DNA from: Siphonodentalium dalli
Lineage: Eukaryota; Mollusca; Scaphopoda; Gadilida; Siphonodentaliidae
Reading direction: 5' to 3'
Assembly (NCBI GenBank): GCA_032622095.1
Contig: CP136064.1
Location: 252,776,484 to 252,840,483, forward strand
DNA length: 64,000 bases
Of the stretch, positions 20,929 through 32,845 are shown piece by piece (positions within the stretch are counted from its first letter, which is position 1; the number at the start of each line of letters is the position of its first letter). Position numbers and translations under genes: made by a program. The notes under the pieces are model-generated. The model was not told where the DNA came from. It did not search any database and saw only the letters and a program-made list of their open reading frames with translations.

Positions 20929-20999
20929 GCATCGGTGGTTCAGTGGTAGAATGCTCGCCTGCCACGCGGGCGACCCGGGTTCGATTCCCGGCCGATGCA
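20929..20999 (+). tRNA. tRNA-Gly(GCC), unit 16
   Basis: Consensus gene; upstream C to G as in unit 6. Confidence 0.96.

Positions 21000-21160
21000 A
21001 AATAAGTTTTTTTCACTGATTTTGTTTGTGGATATCCACCTCATTTTGGACTATGCAGTTTAATTGGGAACTTGAGAAAAACAAATTTCATTGGCACATA
21101 AATTTGTTTAAAGAAAACGGACGGACTTGCGATTCGCATTTCATCGAGCAAAATTACTGT

Positions 21161-21244
21161 TGTCAGAAGTGGGATTCGAACCCACGCCTGGAAGACCCGA
21201 CTGCGACCTGAACGCAGCGCCTTAGACCACTCGGCCATCCTGAC
21161..21244 (-). tRNA. tRNA-Leu(CAG), unit 16
   Basis: Variable-arm stem mismatch only. Confidence 0.88.

Positions 21245-21513
21245 TACAGAAAGACTGCAACAGTATCCTGCTCAAAGTGAGACAATGGTATTGTGGATAT
21301 ATTTTAGTTCCCTTCTGGCTGTCGTTGCATTCTTAACGCACACATCCGATTGCTGATTTTTTGGTGGGTATATGATAAATGTACGTGATTCTATATAGTT
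21401 ATATTATGGCTATTAAGTTTTCATAAACAGGCCTTCTTGGACATAAAACATAATTTTATATTTTGTTTTCAAATCAGCGAAAATGCGTTATGAAGAGCAC
21501 TGTTTTCATTACT

Positions 21514-21586
21514 GTCCCAGTAGCTCAGCGGATAGAGCGCTGGACTTCTAATCCAGAGGCCGTGGGTTCGATCCCCACCTGGGATG
21514..21586 (+). tRNA. tRNA-Arg(UCU), unit 17
   Basis: No change from consensus seen. Confidence 0.96.

Positions 21587-21710
21587 CACAGATATTTTTA
21601 AATCTTGGAATCAAAATTCGGTCGTCGTGCCTTGCTGACCTGCAAAGCGATTGTTGACAAACTGTTGAATAACGAATATAATGTCTTATAAAATGGTGTA
21701 TTTATCGTAA

Positions 21711-21781
21711 GCGCCGCTGGTGTAGTGGTATCATGCAAGATTCCCATTCTTGCGACCCGGGTTCGATTCCCGGGCGGCGCA
21711..21781 (+). tRNA. tRNA-Gly(CCC), unit 17
   Basis: No change from consensus seen. Confidence 0.96.

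Positions 21782-21893
21782 TATATCTACTTTTTCAGTT
21801 AAATATGACAGGCCATAATTTAGCTGACATTTCTAATGGATTCAATTTTTAACAGAGGAATGTCATTTTAGAAAACCACCATTATTACCATGG

Positions 21894-21965
21894 AGCAGAG
21901 TGGCGCAGTGGTAGCGTGCTGGGCCCATAACCCAGAGGTCCGAGGATCGAAACCTCGCTCTGCTA
21894..21965 (+). tRNA. tRNA-iMet(CAU), unit 17
   Basis: Consensus 72-nt copy. Confidence 0.96.

Positions 21966-22253
21966 ATATTTTCGTCAAGGGGAGAGGAAGGAAGAATTAT
22001 CACTTTGTTTGAAACTAAATACAGTAAGAATGTGCGTGTGTGTTTTAATGTTTATATTAAAATATGGTTTTATTTATTATTGCTAGCAAATTAAAAAAAA
22101 CGCTTCTTAAATGAATCGTGCACATGCATTTCAAGGGAGACTCGAAATGCATGACTTGTCCAGTCTATCGTTATAAAGTTCAAAGTCGCGTTGACTTCTC
22201 GACAACAAATGTGCTAGCTGCTCAAGAAGCTAAATTTGCGTTCATATCTCGCC

Positions 22254-22324
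22254 GCATCGGTGGTTCAGTGGTAGAATGCTCGCCTGCCACGCGGGCGACC
22301 CGGGTTCGATTCCCGGCCGATGCA
22254..22324 (+). tRNA. tRNA-Gly(GCC), unit 17
   Basis: Consensus gene; first unit in which the T7 terminator is cut to T4. Confidence 0.96.

Positions 22325-22485
22325 AAATAAGTTTTGTTCACTGATTTTGTTTGTGGATATCCACCTCATTTTGGACTATGCAGTTTAATTGGGAACTTGA
22401 GAAAAACAAATTTCATTGGCACATAAATTTGTTTAAAGAAAACGGACGGACTTGCGATTCGCATTTCATCGAGCAAAATTACTGT

Positions 22486-22569
22486 TGTCAGAAGTGGGAT
22501 TCGAACCCACGCCTGGAAGACCCGACTGCGACCTGAACGCAGCGCCTTAGACCACTCGGCCATCCTGAC
22486..22569 (-). tRNA. tRNA-Leu(CAG), unit 17
   Basis: Variable-arm stem mismatch only. Confidence 0.88.

Positions 22570-22838
22570 TACAGAAAGACTGCAACAGTATCCTGCTCAA
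22601 AGTGAGACAATGGTATTGTGGATATATTTTAGTTCCCTTCTGGCTGTCGTTGCATTCTTAACGCACACATCCGATTGCTGATTTTTTGGTGGGTATATGA
22701 TAAATGTACGTGATTCTATATAGTTATATTATGGCTATTAAGTTTTCATAAACAGGCCTTCTTGGACATAAAACATAATTTTATATTTTGTTTTCAAATC
22801 AGCGAAAATGCGTTATGAAGAGCACTGTTTTCATTACT

Positions 22839-22911
22839 GTCCCAGTAGCTCAGCGGATAGAGCCCTGGACTTCTAATCCAGAGGCCGTGGGTTCGATCCC
22901 CACCTGGGATG
22839..22911 (+). tRNA. tRNA-Arg(UCU), unit 18
   Basis: Position 26 G to C (GAGCCCTGG), between the D and anticodon stems. Confidence 0.88.

Positions 22912-23035
22912 CACAGATATTTTTAAATCTTGGAATCAAAATTCGGTCGTCGTGCCTTGCTGACCTGCAAAGCGATTGTTGACAAACTGTTGAATAACGA
23001 ATATAATGTCTTATAAAATGGTGTATTTATCGTAA

Positions 23036-23106
23036 GCGCCGCTGGTGTAGTGGTATCATGCAAGATTCCCATTCTTGCGACCCGGGTTCGATTCCCGGGC
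23101 GGCGCA
23036..23106 (+). tRNA. tRNA-Gly(CCC), unit 18
   Basis: No change from consensus seen. Confidence 0.96.

Positions 23107-23218
23107 TATATCTACTTTTTCAGTTAAATATGACAGGCCATAATTTAGCTGACATTTCTAATGGATTCAATTTTTAACAGAGGAATGTCATTTTAGAAAA
23201 TCACCATTATTACCATGG

Positions 23219-23290
23219 AGCAGAGTGGCGCATTTGTAGCGTGCTGGGCCCATAACCCAGAGGTCCGAGGATCGAAACCTCGCTCTGCTA
23219..23290 (+). tRNA. tRNA-iMet(CAU), D-loop variant, unit 18
   Basis: The D loop reads GCATTTGTAG instead of GCAGTGGTAG, losing a conserved loop G and altering the A box; shared only with unit 21. Confidence 0.7.

Positions 23291-23578
23291 ATATTTTCGT
23301 CAAGGGGAGAGGAAGGAAGAATTATCACTTTGTTTGAAACTAAATACAGTAAGAATGTGCGTGTGTGTTTTAATGTTTATATTAAAATATGGTTTTATTT
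23401 ATTATTGCTAGCAAATTAAAAAAAACGCTTCTTAAATGAATCGTGCACATGCATTTCAAGGGAGACTCGAAATGCATGACTTGTCCAGTCTATCGTTATA
23501 AAGTTCAAAGTCGCGTTGACTTCTCGACAACAAATGTGCTAGCTGCTCAAGAAGCTAAATTTGCGTTCATATCTCGCC

Positions 23579-23649
23579 GCATCGGTGGTTCAGTGGTAGA
23601 ATGCTCGCCTGCCACGCGGGCGACCCGGGTTCGATTCCCGGCCGATGCA
23579..23649 (+). tRNA. tRNA-Gly(GCC), unit 18
   Basis: No change from consensus seen. Confidence 0.96.

Positions 23650-23810
23650 AAATAAGTTTTTTTCACTGATTTTGTTTGTGGATATCCACCTCATTTTGGA
23701 CTATGCAGTTTAATTGGGAACTTGAGAAAAACAAATTTCATTGGCACATAAATTTGTTTAAAGAAAACGGACGGACTTGCGATTCGCATTTCATCGAGCA
23801 AAATTACTGT

Positions 23811-23894
23811 TGTCAGAAGTGGGATTCGAACCCACGCCGGGAAGACCCGACTGCGACCTGAACGCAGCGCATTAGACCACTCGGCCATCCTGAC
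23811..23894 (-). tRNA. tRNA-Leu(CAG), unit 18
   Basis: D-stem C-U mismatch as in unit 3. Confidence 0.85.

Positions 23895-24163
23895 TACAGA
23901 AAGACTGCAACAGTATCCTGCTCAAAGTGAGACAATGGTATTGTGGATATATTTTAGTTCCCTTCTGGCTGTCGTTGCATTCTTAACGCACACATCCGAT
24001 TGCTGATTTTTTGGTGGGTATATGATAAATGTACGTGATTCTATATAGTTATATTATGGCTATTAAGTTTTCATAAACAGGCCTTCTTGGACATAAAACA
24101 TAATTTTATATTTTGTTTTCAAATCAGCGAAAATGCGTTATGAAGAGCACTGTTTTCATTACT

Positions 24164-24236
24164 GTCCCAGTAGCTCAGCGGATAGAGCGCTGGACTTCTA
24201 ATCCAGAGGCCGTGGGTTCGATCCCCACCTGGGATG
24164..24236 (+). tRNA. tRNA-Arg(UCU), unit 19
   Basis: No change from consensus seen. Confidence 0.96.

Positions 24237-24360
24237 CACCGATATTTTTAAATCTTGGAATCAAAATTCGGTCGTCGTGCCTTGCTGACCTGCAAAGCGA
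24301 TTGTTGACAAACTGTTGAATAACGAATATAATGTCTTATAAAATGGTGTATTTATCGTAA

Positions 24361-24431
24361 GCGCCGCTGGTGTAGTGGTATCATGCAAGATTCCCATTCT
24401 TGCGACCCGGTTTCGATTCCCGGGCGGCGCA
24361..24431 (+). tRNA. tRNA-Gly(CCC), unit 19
   Basis: T-stem G53 to T (CCGGT), which hits the B box; shared with unit 25. Confidence 0.82.

Positions 24432-24543
24432 TATATCTACTTTTTCAGTTAAATATGACAGGCCATAATTTAGCTGACATTTCTAATGGATTCAATTTTT
24501 AACAGAGGAATGTCATTTTAGAAAACCACCATTATTACCATGG

Positions 24544-24615
24544 AGCAGAGTGGCGCAGTGGTAGCGTGCTGGGCCCATAACCCAGAGGTCCGAGGATCGA
24601 AACCTCGCTCTGCTA
24544..24615 (+). tRNA. tRNA-iMet(CAU), unit 19
   Basis: Consensus 72-nt copy. Confidence 0.96.

Positions 24616-24903
24616 ATATTTTCGTCAAGGGGAGAGGAAGGAAGAATTATCACTTTGTTTGAAACTAAATACAGTAAGAATGTGCGTGTGTGTTTTAATG
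24701 TTTATATTAAAATATGGTTTTATTTATTATTGCTAGCAAATTAAAAAAAACGCTTCTTAAATGAATCGTGCACATGCATTTCAAGGGAGACTCGAAATGC
24801 ATGACTTGTCCAGTCTATCGTTATAAAGTTCAAAGTCGCGTTGACTTCTCGACAACAAATGTGCTAGCTGCTCAAGAAGCTAAATTTGCGTTCATATCTC
24901 GCC

Positions 24904-24974
24904 GCATCGGTGGTTCAGTGGTAGAATGCTCGCCTGCCACGCGGGCGACCCGGGTTCGATTCCCGGCCGATGCA
24904..24974 (+). tRNA. tRNA-Gly(GCC), unit 19
   Basis: Consensus gene with T4 terminator. Confidence 0.96.

Positions 24975-25135
24975 AAATAAGTTTTGTTCACTGATTTTGT
25001 TTGTGGATATCCACCTCATTTTGGACTATGCAGTTTAATTGGGAACTTGAGAAAAACAAATTTCATTGGCACATAAATTTGTTTAAAGAAAACGGACGGA
25101 CTTGCGATTCGCATTTCATCGAGCAAAATTACTGT

Positions 25136-25219
25136 TGTCAGAAGTGGGATTCGAACCCACGCCGGGAAGACCCGACTGCGACCTGAACGCAGCGCCTTAT
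25201 ACCACTCGGCCATCCTGAC
25136..25219 (-). tRNA. tRNA-Leu(CAG), unit 19
   Basis: Stems intact; one D-loop C to A. Confidence 0.92.

Positions 25220-25488
25220 TACAGAAAGACTGCAACAGTATCCTGCTCAAAGTGAGACAATGGTATTGTGGATATATTTTAGTTCCCTTCTGGCTGTCGT
25301 TGCATTCTTAACGCACACATCCGATTGCTGATTTTTTGGTGGGTATATGATAAATGTACGTGATTCTATATAGTTATATTATGGCTATTAAGTTTTCATA
25401 AACAGGCCTTCTTGGACATAAAACATAATTTTATATTTTGTTTTCAAATCAGCGAAAATGCGTTATGAAGAGCACTGTTTTCATTACT

Positions 25489-25561
25489 GTCCCAGTAGCT
25501 CAGCGGATAGAGCGCTGGACTTCTAATCCAGAGGCCGTGGGTTCGATCCCCACCTGGGATG
25489..25561 (+). tRNA. tRNA-Arg(UCU), unit 20
   Basis: No change from consensus seen. Confidence 0.96.

Positions 25562-25685
25562 CACAGATATTTTTAAATCTTGGAATCAAAATTCGGTCGT
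25601 CGTGCCTTGCTGACCTGCAAAGCGATTGTTGACAAACTGTTGAATAACGAATATAATGTCTTATAAAATGGTGTATTTATCGTAA

Positions 25686-25756
25686 GCGCCGCTGGTGTAG
25701 TGGTATCATGCAAGATTCCCATTCTTGCGACCCGGGTTCGATTCCCGGGCGGCGCA
25686..25756 (+). tRNA. tRNA-Gly(CCC), unit 20
   Basis: No change from consensus seen. Confidence 0.96.

Positions 25757-25866
25757 TATCTACTTTTTCAGTTAAATATGACAGGCCATAATTTAGCTGA
25801 CATTTCTAATGGATTCAATTTTTAACAGAGGAATGTCATTTTAGAAAACCACCATTATTACCATGG

Positions 25867-25938
25867 AGCAGAGTGGCGCAGTGGTAGCGTGCTGGGCCCA
25901 TAACCCAGAGGTCCGAGGATCGAAACCTCGCTCTGCTA
25867..25938 (+). tRNA. tRNA-iMet(CAU), unit 20
   Basis: Consensus 72-nt copy. Confidence 0.96.

Positions 25939-26226
25939 ATATTTTCGTCAAGGGGAGAGGAAGGAAGAATTATCACTTTGTTTGAAACTAAATACAGTAA
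26001 GAATGTGCGTGTGTGTTTTAATGTTTATATTAAAATATGGTTTTATTTATTATTGCTAGCAAATTAAAAAAAACGCTTCTTAAATGAATCGTGCACATGC
26101 ATTTCAAGGGAGACTCGAAATGCATGACTTGTCCAGTCTATCGTTATAAAGTTCAAAGTCGCGTTGACTTCTCGACAACAAATGTGCTAGCTGCTCAAGA
26201 AGCTAAATTTGCGTTCATATCTCGCC

Positions 26227-26297
26227 GCATCGGTGGTTCAGTGGTAGAATGCTCGCCTGCCACGCGGGCGACCCGGGTTCGATTCCCGGCCGATGCA
26227..26297 (+). tRNA. tRNA-Gly(GCC), unit 20
   Basis: Consensus gene with T4 terminator. Confidence 0.96.

Positions 26298-26458
26298 AAA
26301 TAAGTTTTGTTCACTGATTTTGTTTGTGGATATCCACCTCATTTTGGACTATGCAGTTTAATTGGGAACTTGAGAAAAACAAATTTCATTGGCACATAAA
26401 TTTGTTTAAAGAAAACGGACGGACTTGCGATTCGCATTTCATCGAGCAAAATTACTGT

Positions 26459-26542
26459 TGTCAGAAGTGGGATTCGAACCCACGCCGGGAAGACCCGACT
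26501 GCGACCTGAACGCAGCGCCTTAGACCACTCGGCCATCCTGAC
26459..26542 (-). tRNA. tRNA-Leu(CAG), unit 20
   Basis: First fully paired copy: acceptor, D, anticodon, variable and T stems all intact. Confidence 0.96.

Positions 26543-26811
26543 TACAGAAAGACTGCAACAGTATCCTGCTCAAAGTGAGACAATGGTATTGTGGATATAT
26601 TTTAGTTCCCTTCTGGCTGTCGTTGCATTCTTAACGCACACATCCGATTGCTGATTTTTTGGTGGGTATATGATAAATGTACGTGATTCTATATAGTTAT
26701 ATTATGGCTATTAAGTTTTCATAAACAGGCCTTCTTGGACATAAAACATAATTTTATATTTTGTTTTCAAATCAGCGAAAATGCGTTATGAAGAGCACTG
26801 TTTTCATTACT

Positions 26812-26884
26812 GTCCCAGTAGCTCAGCGGATAGAGCGCTGGACTTCTAATCCAGAGGCCGTGGGTTCGATCCCCACCTGGGATG
26812..26884 (+). tRNA. tRNA-Arg(UCU), unit 21
   Basis: No change from consensus seen. 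Confidence 0.96.

Positions 26885-27008
26885 CACAGATATTTTTAAA
26901 TCTTGGAATCAAAATTCGGTCGTCGTGCCTTGCTGACCTGCAAAGCGATTGTTGACAAACTGTTGAATAACGAATATAATGTCTTATAAAATGGTGTATT
27001 TATCGTAA

Positions 27009-27079
27009 GCGCCGCTGGTGTAGTGGTATCATGCAAGATTCCCATTCTTGCGACCCGGGTTCGATTCCCGGGCGGCGCA
27009..27079 (+). tRNA. tRNA-Gly(CCC), unit 21
   Basis: No change from consensus seen. Confidence 0.96.

Positions 27080-27189
27080 TATCTACTTTTTCAGTTAAAT
27101 ATGACAGGCCATAATTTAGCTGACATTTCTAATGGATTCAATTTTTAACAGAGGAATGTCATTTTAGAAAACCACCATTATTACCATGG

Positions 27190-27261
27190 AGCAGAGTGGC
27201 GCATTTGTAGCGTGCTGGGCCCATAACCCAGAGGTCCGAGGATCGAAACCTCGCTCTGCTA
27190..27261 (+). tRNA. tRNA-iMet(CAU), D-loop variant, unit 21
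   Basis: Same D-loop change as unit 18. Confidence 0.7.

Positions 27262-27551
27262 ATATTTTCGTCAAGGGGAGAGGAAGGAAGAATTATCACT
27301 TTGTTTGAAAGTAAATACAGTAAGAATGTGCGTGTGTGTTTTAATGTTTATATTAAAATATGGTTTTATTTATTATTGCTAGCAAATTAAAAAAAACGCT
27401 TCTTAAATGAATCGTGCACATGCATTTCAAGGGAGACTCGAAATGCATGACTTGTCCAGTCTATCGTTATAAAGTTCAAAGTCGCGTTGACTTCTCGACA
27501 ACAAATGTGCTATAGCTGCTCAAGAAGCTAAATTTGCGTTCATATCTCGCC

Positions 27552-27622
27552 GCATCGGTGGTTCAGTGGTAGAATGCTCGCCTGCCACGCGGGCGACCCG
27601 GGTTCGATTCCCGGCCGATGCA
27552..27622 (+). tRNA. tRNA-Gly(GCC), unit 21
   Basis: Consensus gene; a 2-base TA insertion lies in the spacer about 40 bases upstream. Confidence 0.96.

Positions 27623-27783
27623 AAATAAGTTTTTTTCACTGATTTTGTTTGTGGATATCCACCTCATTTTGGACTATGCAGTTTAATTGGGAACTTGAGA
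27701 AAAACAAATTTCATTGGCACATAAATTTGTTTAAAGAAAACGGACGGACTTGCGATTCGCATTTCATCGAGCAAAATTACTGT

Positions 27784-27867
27784 TGTCAGAAGTGGGATTC
27801 GAACCCACGCCGGGAAGACCCGACTGCGACCTGAACGCAGCGCATTAGACCACTCGGCCATCCTGAC
27784..27867 (-). tRNA. tRNA-Leu(CAG), unit 21
   Basis: D-stem C-U mismatch as in unit 3. Confidence 0.85.

Positions 27868-28136
27868 TACAGAAAGACTGCAACAGTATCCTGCTCAAAG
27901 TGAGACAATGGTATTGTGGATATATTTTAGTTCCCTTCTGGCTGTCGTTGCATTCTTAACGCACACATCCGATTGCTGATTTTTTGGTGGGTATATGATA
28001 AATGTACGTGATTCTATATAGTTATATTATGGCTATTAAGTTTTCATAAACAGGCCTTCTTGGACATAAAACATAATTTTATATTTTGTTTTCAAATCAG
28101 CGAAAATGCGTTATGAAGAGCACTGTTTTCATTACT

Positions 28137-28209
28137 GTCCCAGTAGCTCAGCGGATAGAGCGCTGGACTTCTAATCCAGAGGCCGTGGGTTCGATCCCCA
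28201 CCTGGGATG
28137..28209 (+). tRNA. tRNA-Arg(UCU), unit 22
   Basis: No change from consensus seen. Confidence 0.96.

Positions 28210-28333
28210 CACCGATATTTTTAAATCTTGGAATCAAAATTCGGTCGTCGTGCCTTGCTGACCTGCAAAGCGATTGTTGACAAACTGTTGAATAACGAAT
28301 ATAATGTCTTATAAAATGGTGTATTTATCGTAA

Positions 28334-28404
28334 GCGCCGCTGGTGTAGTGGTATCATGCAAGATTCCCATTCTTGCGACCCGGGTTCGATTCCCGGGCGG
28401 CGCA
28334..28404 (+). tRNA. tRNA-Gly(CCC), unit 22
   Basis: No change from consensus seen. Confidence 0.96.

Positions 28405-28514
28405 TATCTACTTTTTCAGTTAAATATGACAGGCCATAATTTAGCTGACATTTCTAATGGATTCAATTTTTAACAGAGGAATGTCATTTTAGAAAACCAC
28501 CATTATTACCATGG

Positions 28515-28586
28515 AGCAGAGTGGCGCAGTGGTAGCGTGCTGGGCCCATAACCCAGAGGTCCGAGGATCGAAACCTCGCTCTGCTA
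28515..28586 (+). tRNA. tRNA-iMet(CAU), unit 22
   Basis: Consensus 72-nt copy. Confidence 0.96.

Positions 28587-28874
28587 ATATTTTCGTCAAG
28601 GGGAGAGGAAGGAAGAATTATCACTTTGTTTGAAACTAAATACAGTAAGAATGTGCGTGTGTGTTTTAATGTTTATATTAAAATATGGTTTTATTTATTA
28701 TTGCTAGCAAATTAAAAAAAACGCTTCTTAAATGAATCGTGCACATGCATTTCAAGGGAGACTCGAAATGCATGACTTGTCCAGTCTATCGTTATAAAGT
28801 TCAAAGTCGCGTTGACTTCTCGACAACAAATGTGCTAGCTGCTCAAGAAGCTAAATTTGCGTTCATATCTCGCC

Positions 28875-28945
28875 GCATCGGTGGTTCAGTGGTAGAATGC
28901 TCGCCTGCCACGCGGGCGACCCGGGTTCGATTCCCGGCCGATGCA
28875..28945 (+). tRNA. tRNA-Gly(GCC), unit 22
   Basis: Consensus gene with T4 terminator. Confidence 0.96.

Positions 28946-29106
28946 AAATAAGTTTTGTTCACTGATTTTGTTTGTGGATATCCACCTCATTTTGGACTAT
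29001 GCAGTTTAATTGGGAACTTGAGAAAAACAAATTTCATTGGCACATAAATTTGTTTAAAGAAAACGGACGGACTTGCGATTCGCATTTCATCGAGCAAAAT
29101 TACTGT

Positions 29107-29190
29107 TGTCAGAAGTGGGATTCGAACCCACGCCGGGAAGACCCGACTGCGACCTGAACGCAGCGCCTTAGACCACTCGGCCATCCTGAC
29107..29190 (-). tRNA. tRNA-Leu(CAG), unit 22
   Basis: Fully paired copy. Confidence 0.96.

Positions 29191-29459
29191 TACAGAAAGA
29201 CTGCAACAGTATCCTGCTCAAAGTGAGACAATGGTATTGTGGATATATTTTAGTTCCCTTCTGGCTGTCGTTGCATTCTTAACGCACACATCCGATTGCT
29301 GATTTTTTGGTGGGTATATGATAAATGTACGTGATTCTATATAGTTATATTATGGCTATTAAGTTTTCATAAACAGGCCTTCTTGGACATAAAACATAAT
29401 TTTATATTTTGTTTTCAAATCAGCGAAAATGCGTTATGAAGAGCACTGTTTTCATTACT

Positions 29460-29532
29460 GTCCCAGTAGCTCAGCGGATAGAGCGCTGGACTTCTAATCC
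29501 AGAGGCCGTGGGTTCGATCCCCACCTGGGATG
29460..29532 (+). tRNA. tRNA-Arg(UCU), unit 23
   Basis: No change from consensus seen. Confidence 0.96.

Positions 29533-29656
29533 CACCGATATTTTTAAATCTTGGAATCAAAATTCGGTCGTCGTGCCTTGCTGACCTGCAAAGCGATTGT
29601 TGACAAACTGTTGAATAACGAATATAATGTCTTATAAAATGGTGTATTTATCGTAA

Positions 29657-29727
29657 GCGCCGCTGGTGTAGTGGTATCATGCAAGATTCCCATTCTTGCG
29701 ACCCGGGTTCGATTCCCGGGCGGCGCA
29657..29727 (+). tRNA. tRNA-Gly(CCC), unit 23
   Basis: No change from consensus seen. Confidence 0.96.

Positions 29728-29837
29728 TATCTACTTTTTCAGTTAAATATGACAGGCCATAATTTAGCTGACATTTCTAATGGATTCAATTTTTAACAGA
29801 GGAATGTCATTTTAGAAAACCACCATTATTACCATGG

Positions 29838-29909
29838 AGCAGAGTGGCGCAGTGGTAGCGTGCTGGGCCCATAACCCAGAGGTCCGAGGATCGAAACCTC
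29901 GCTCTGCTA
29838..29909 (+). tRNA. tRNA-iMet(CAU), unit 23
   Basis: Consensus 72-nt copy. Confidence 0.96.

Positions 29910-30197
29910 ATATTTTCGTCAAGGGGAGAGGAAGGAAGAATTATCACTTTGTTTGAAACTAAATACAGTAAGAATGTGCGTGTGTGTTTTAATGTTTATA
30001 TTAAAATATGGTTTTATTTATTATTGCTAGCAAATTAAAAAAAACGCTTCTTAAATGAATCGTGCACATGCATTTCAAGGGAGACTCGAAATGCATGACT
30101 TGTCCAGTCTATCGTTATAAAGTTCAAAGTCGCGTTGACTTCTCGACAACAAATGTGCTAGCTGCTCAAGAAGCTAAATTTGCGTTCATATCTCGCC

Positions 30198-30268
30198 GCA
30201 TCGGTGGTTCAGTGGTAGAATGCTCGCCTGCCACGCGGGCGACCCGGGTTCGATTCCCGGCCGATGCA
30198..30268 (+). tRNA. tRNA-Gly(GCC), unit 23
   Basis: Consensus gene with T4 terminator. Confidence 0.96.

Positions 30269-30429
30269 AAATAAGTTTTGTTCACTGATTTTGTTTGTGG
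30301 ATATCCACCTCATTTTGGACTATGCAGTTTAATTGGGAACTTGAGAAAAACAAATTTCATTGGCACATAAATTTGTTTAAAGAAAACGGACGGACTTGCG
30401 ATTCGCATTTCATCGAGCAAAATTACTGT

Positions 30430-30513
30430 TGTCAGAAGTGGGATTCGAACCCACGCCGGGAAGACCCGACTGCGACCTGAACGCAGCGCCTTAGACCACT
30501 CGGCCATCCTGAC
30430..30513 (-). tRNA. tRNA-Leu(CAG), unit 23
   Basis: Fully paired copy. With this gene, all five tRNAs of unit 23 match the best form. Confidence 0.96.

Positions 30514-30782
30514 TACAGAAAGACTGCAACAGTATCCTGCTCAAAGTGAGACAATGGTATTGTGGATATATTTTAGTTCCCTTCTGGCTGTCGTTGCATT
30601 CTTAACGCACACATCCGATTGCTGATTTTTTGGTGGGTATATGATAAATGTACGTGATTCTATATAGTTATATTATGGCTATTAAGTTTTCATAAACAGG
30701 CCTTCTTGGACATAAAACATAATTTTATATTTTGTTTTCAAATCAGCGAAAATGCGTTATGAAGAGCACTGTTTTCATTACT

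Positions 30783-30855
30783 GTCCCAGTAGCTCAGCGG
30801 ATAGAGCGCTGGACTTCTAATCCAGAGGCCGTGGGTTCGATCCCCACCTGGGATG
30783..30855 (+). tRNA. tRNA-Arg(UCU), unit 24
   Basis: No change from consensus seen. Confidence 0.96.

Positions 30856-30979
30856 CACAGATATTTTTAAATCTTGGAATCAAAATTCGGTCGTCGTGCC
30901 TTGCTGACCTGCAAAGCGATTGTTGACAAACTGTTGAATAACGAATATAATGTCTTATAAAATGGTGTATTTATCGTAA

Positions 30980-31050
30980 GCGCCGCTGGTGTAGTGGTAT
31001 CATGCAAGATTCCCATTCTTGCGACCCGGGTTCGATTCCCGGGCGGCGCA
30980..31050 (+). tRNA. tRNA-Gly(CCC), unit 24
   Basis: No change from consensus seen. Confidence 0.96.

Positions 31051-31160
31051 TATCTACTTTTTCAGTTAAATATGACAGGCCATAATTTAGCTGACATTTC
31101 TAATGGATTCAATTTTTAACAGAGGAATGTCATTTTAGAAAACCACCATTATTACCATGG

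Positions 31161-31232
31161 AGCAGAGTGGCGCAGTGGTAGCGTGCTGGGCCCATAACCC
31201 AGAGGTCCGAGGATCGAAACCTCGCTCTGCTA
31161..31232 (+). tRNA. tRNA-iMet(CAU), unit 24
   Basis: Consensus 72-nt copy. Confidence 0.96.

Positions 31233-31520
31233 ATATTTTCGTCAAGGGGAGAGGAAGGAAGAATTATCACTTTGTTTGAAACTAAATACAGTAAGAATGT
31301 GCGTGTGTGTTTTAATGTTTATATTAAAATATGGTTTTATTTATTATTGCTAGCAAATTAAAAAAAACGCTTCTTAAATGAATCGTGCACATGCATTTCA
31401 AGGGAGACTCGAAATGCATGACTTGTCCAGTCTATCGTTATAAAGTTCAAAGTCGCGTTGACTTCTCGACAACAAATGTGCTAGCTGCTCAAGAAGCTAA
31501 ATTTGCGTTCATATCTCGCC

Positions 31521-31591
31521 GCATCGGTGGTTCAGTGGTAGAATGCTCGCCTGCCACGCGGGCGACCCGGGTTCGATTCCCGGCCGATGCA
31521..31591 (+). tRNA. tRNA-Gly(GCC), unit 24
   Basis: Consensus gene with T4 terminator. 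Confidence 0.96.

Positions 31592-31752
31592 AAATAAGTT
31601 TTGTTCACTGATTTTGTTTGTGGATATCCACCTCATTTTGGACTATGCAGTTTAATTGGGAACTTGAGAAAAACAAATTTCATTGGCACATAAATTTGTT
31701 TAAAGAAAACGGACGGACTTGCGATTCGCATTTCATCGAGCAAAATTACTGT

Positions 31753-31836
31753 TGTCAGAAGTGGGATTCGAACCCACGCCGGGAAGACCCGACTGCGACC
31801 TGAACGCAGCGCATTAGACCACTCGGCCATCCTGAC
31753..31836 (-). tRNA. tRNA-Leu(CAG), unit 24
   Basis: D-stem C-U mismatch as in unit 3. Confidence 0.85.

Positions 31837-32105
31837 TACAGAAAGACTGCAACAGTATCCTGCTCAAAGTGAGACAATGGTATTGTGGATATATTTTAGT
31901 TCCCTTCTGGCTGTCGTTGCATTCTTAACGCACACATCCGATTGCTGATTTTTTGGTGGGTATATGATAAATGTACGTGATTCTATATAGTTATATTATG
32001 GCTATTAAGTTTTCATAAACAGGCCTTCTTGGACATAAAACATAATTTTATATTTTGTTTTCAAATCAGCGAAAATGCGTTATGAAGAGCACTGTTTTCA
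32101 TTACT

Positions 32106-32178
32106 GTCCCAGTAGCTCAGCGGATAGAGCGCTGGACTTCTAATCCAGAGGCCGTGGGTTCGATCCCCACCTGGGATG
32106..32178 (+). tRNA. tRNA-Arg(UCU), unit 25
   Basis: No change from consensus seen. Confidence 0.96.

Positions 32179-32302
32179 CACCGATATTTTTAAATCTTGG
32201 AATCAAAATTCGGTCGTCGTGCCTTGCTGACCTGCAAAGCGATTGTTGACAAACTGTTGAATAACGAATATAATGTCTTATAAAATGGTGTATTTATCGT
32301 AA

Positions 32303-32373
32303 GCGCCGCTGGTGTAGTGGTATCATGCAAGATTCCCATTCTTGCGACCCGGTTTCGATTCCCGGGCGGCGCA
32303..32373 (+). tRNA. tRNA-Gly(CCC), unit 25
   Basis: T-stem G53 to T, as in unit 19 six units earlier. Confidence 0.82.

Positions 32374-32485
32374 TATATCTACTTTTTCAGTTAAATATGA
32401 CAGGCCATAATTTAGCTGACATTTCTAATGGATTCAATTTTTAACAGAGGAATGTCATTTTAGAAAACCACCATTATTACCATGG

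Positions 32486-32557
32486 AGCAGAGTGGCGCAG
32501 TGGTAGCGTGCTGGGCCCATAACCCAGAGGTCCGAGGATCGAAACCTCGCTCTGCTA
32486..32557 (+). tRNA. tRNA-iMet(CAU), unit 25
   Basis: Consensus 72-nt copy. Confidence 0.96.
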
Positions 32558-32845
32558 ATATTTTCGTCAAGGGGAGAGGAAGGAAGAATTATCACTTTGT
32601 TTGAAACTAAATACAGTAAGAATGTGCGTGTGTGTTTTAATGTTTATATTAAAATATGGTTTTATTTATTATTGCTAGCAAATTAAAAAAAACGCTTCTT
32701 AAATGAATCGTGCACATGCATTTCAAGGGAGACTCGAAATGCATGACTTGTCCAGTCTATCGTTATAAAGTTCAAAGTCGCGTTGACTTCTCGACAACAA
32801 ATGTGCTAGCTGCTCAAGAAGCTAAATTTGCGTTCATATCTCGCC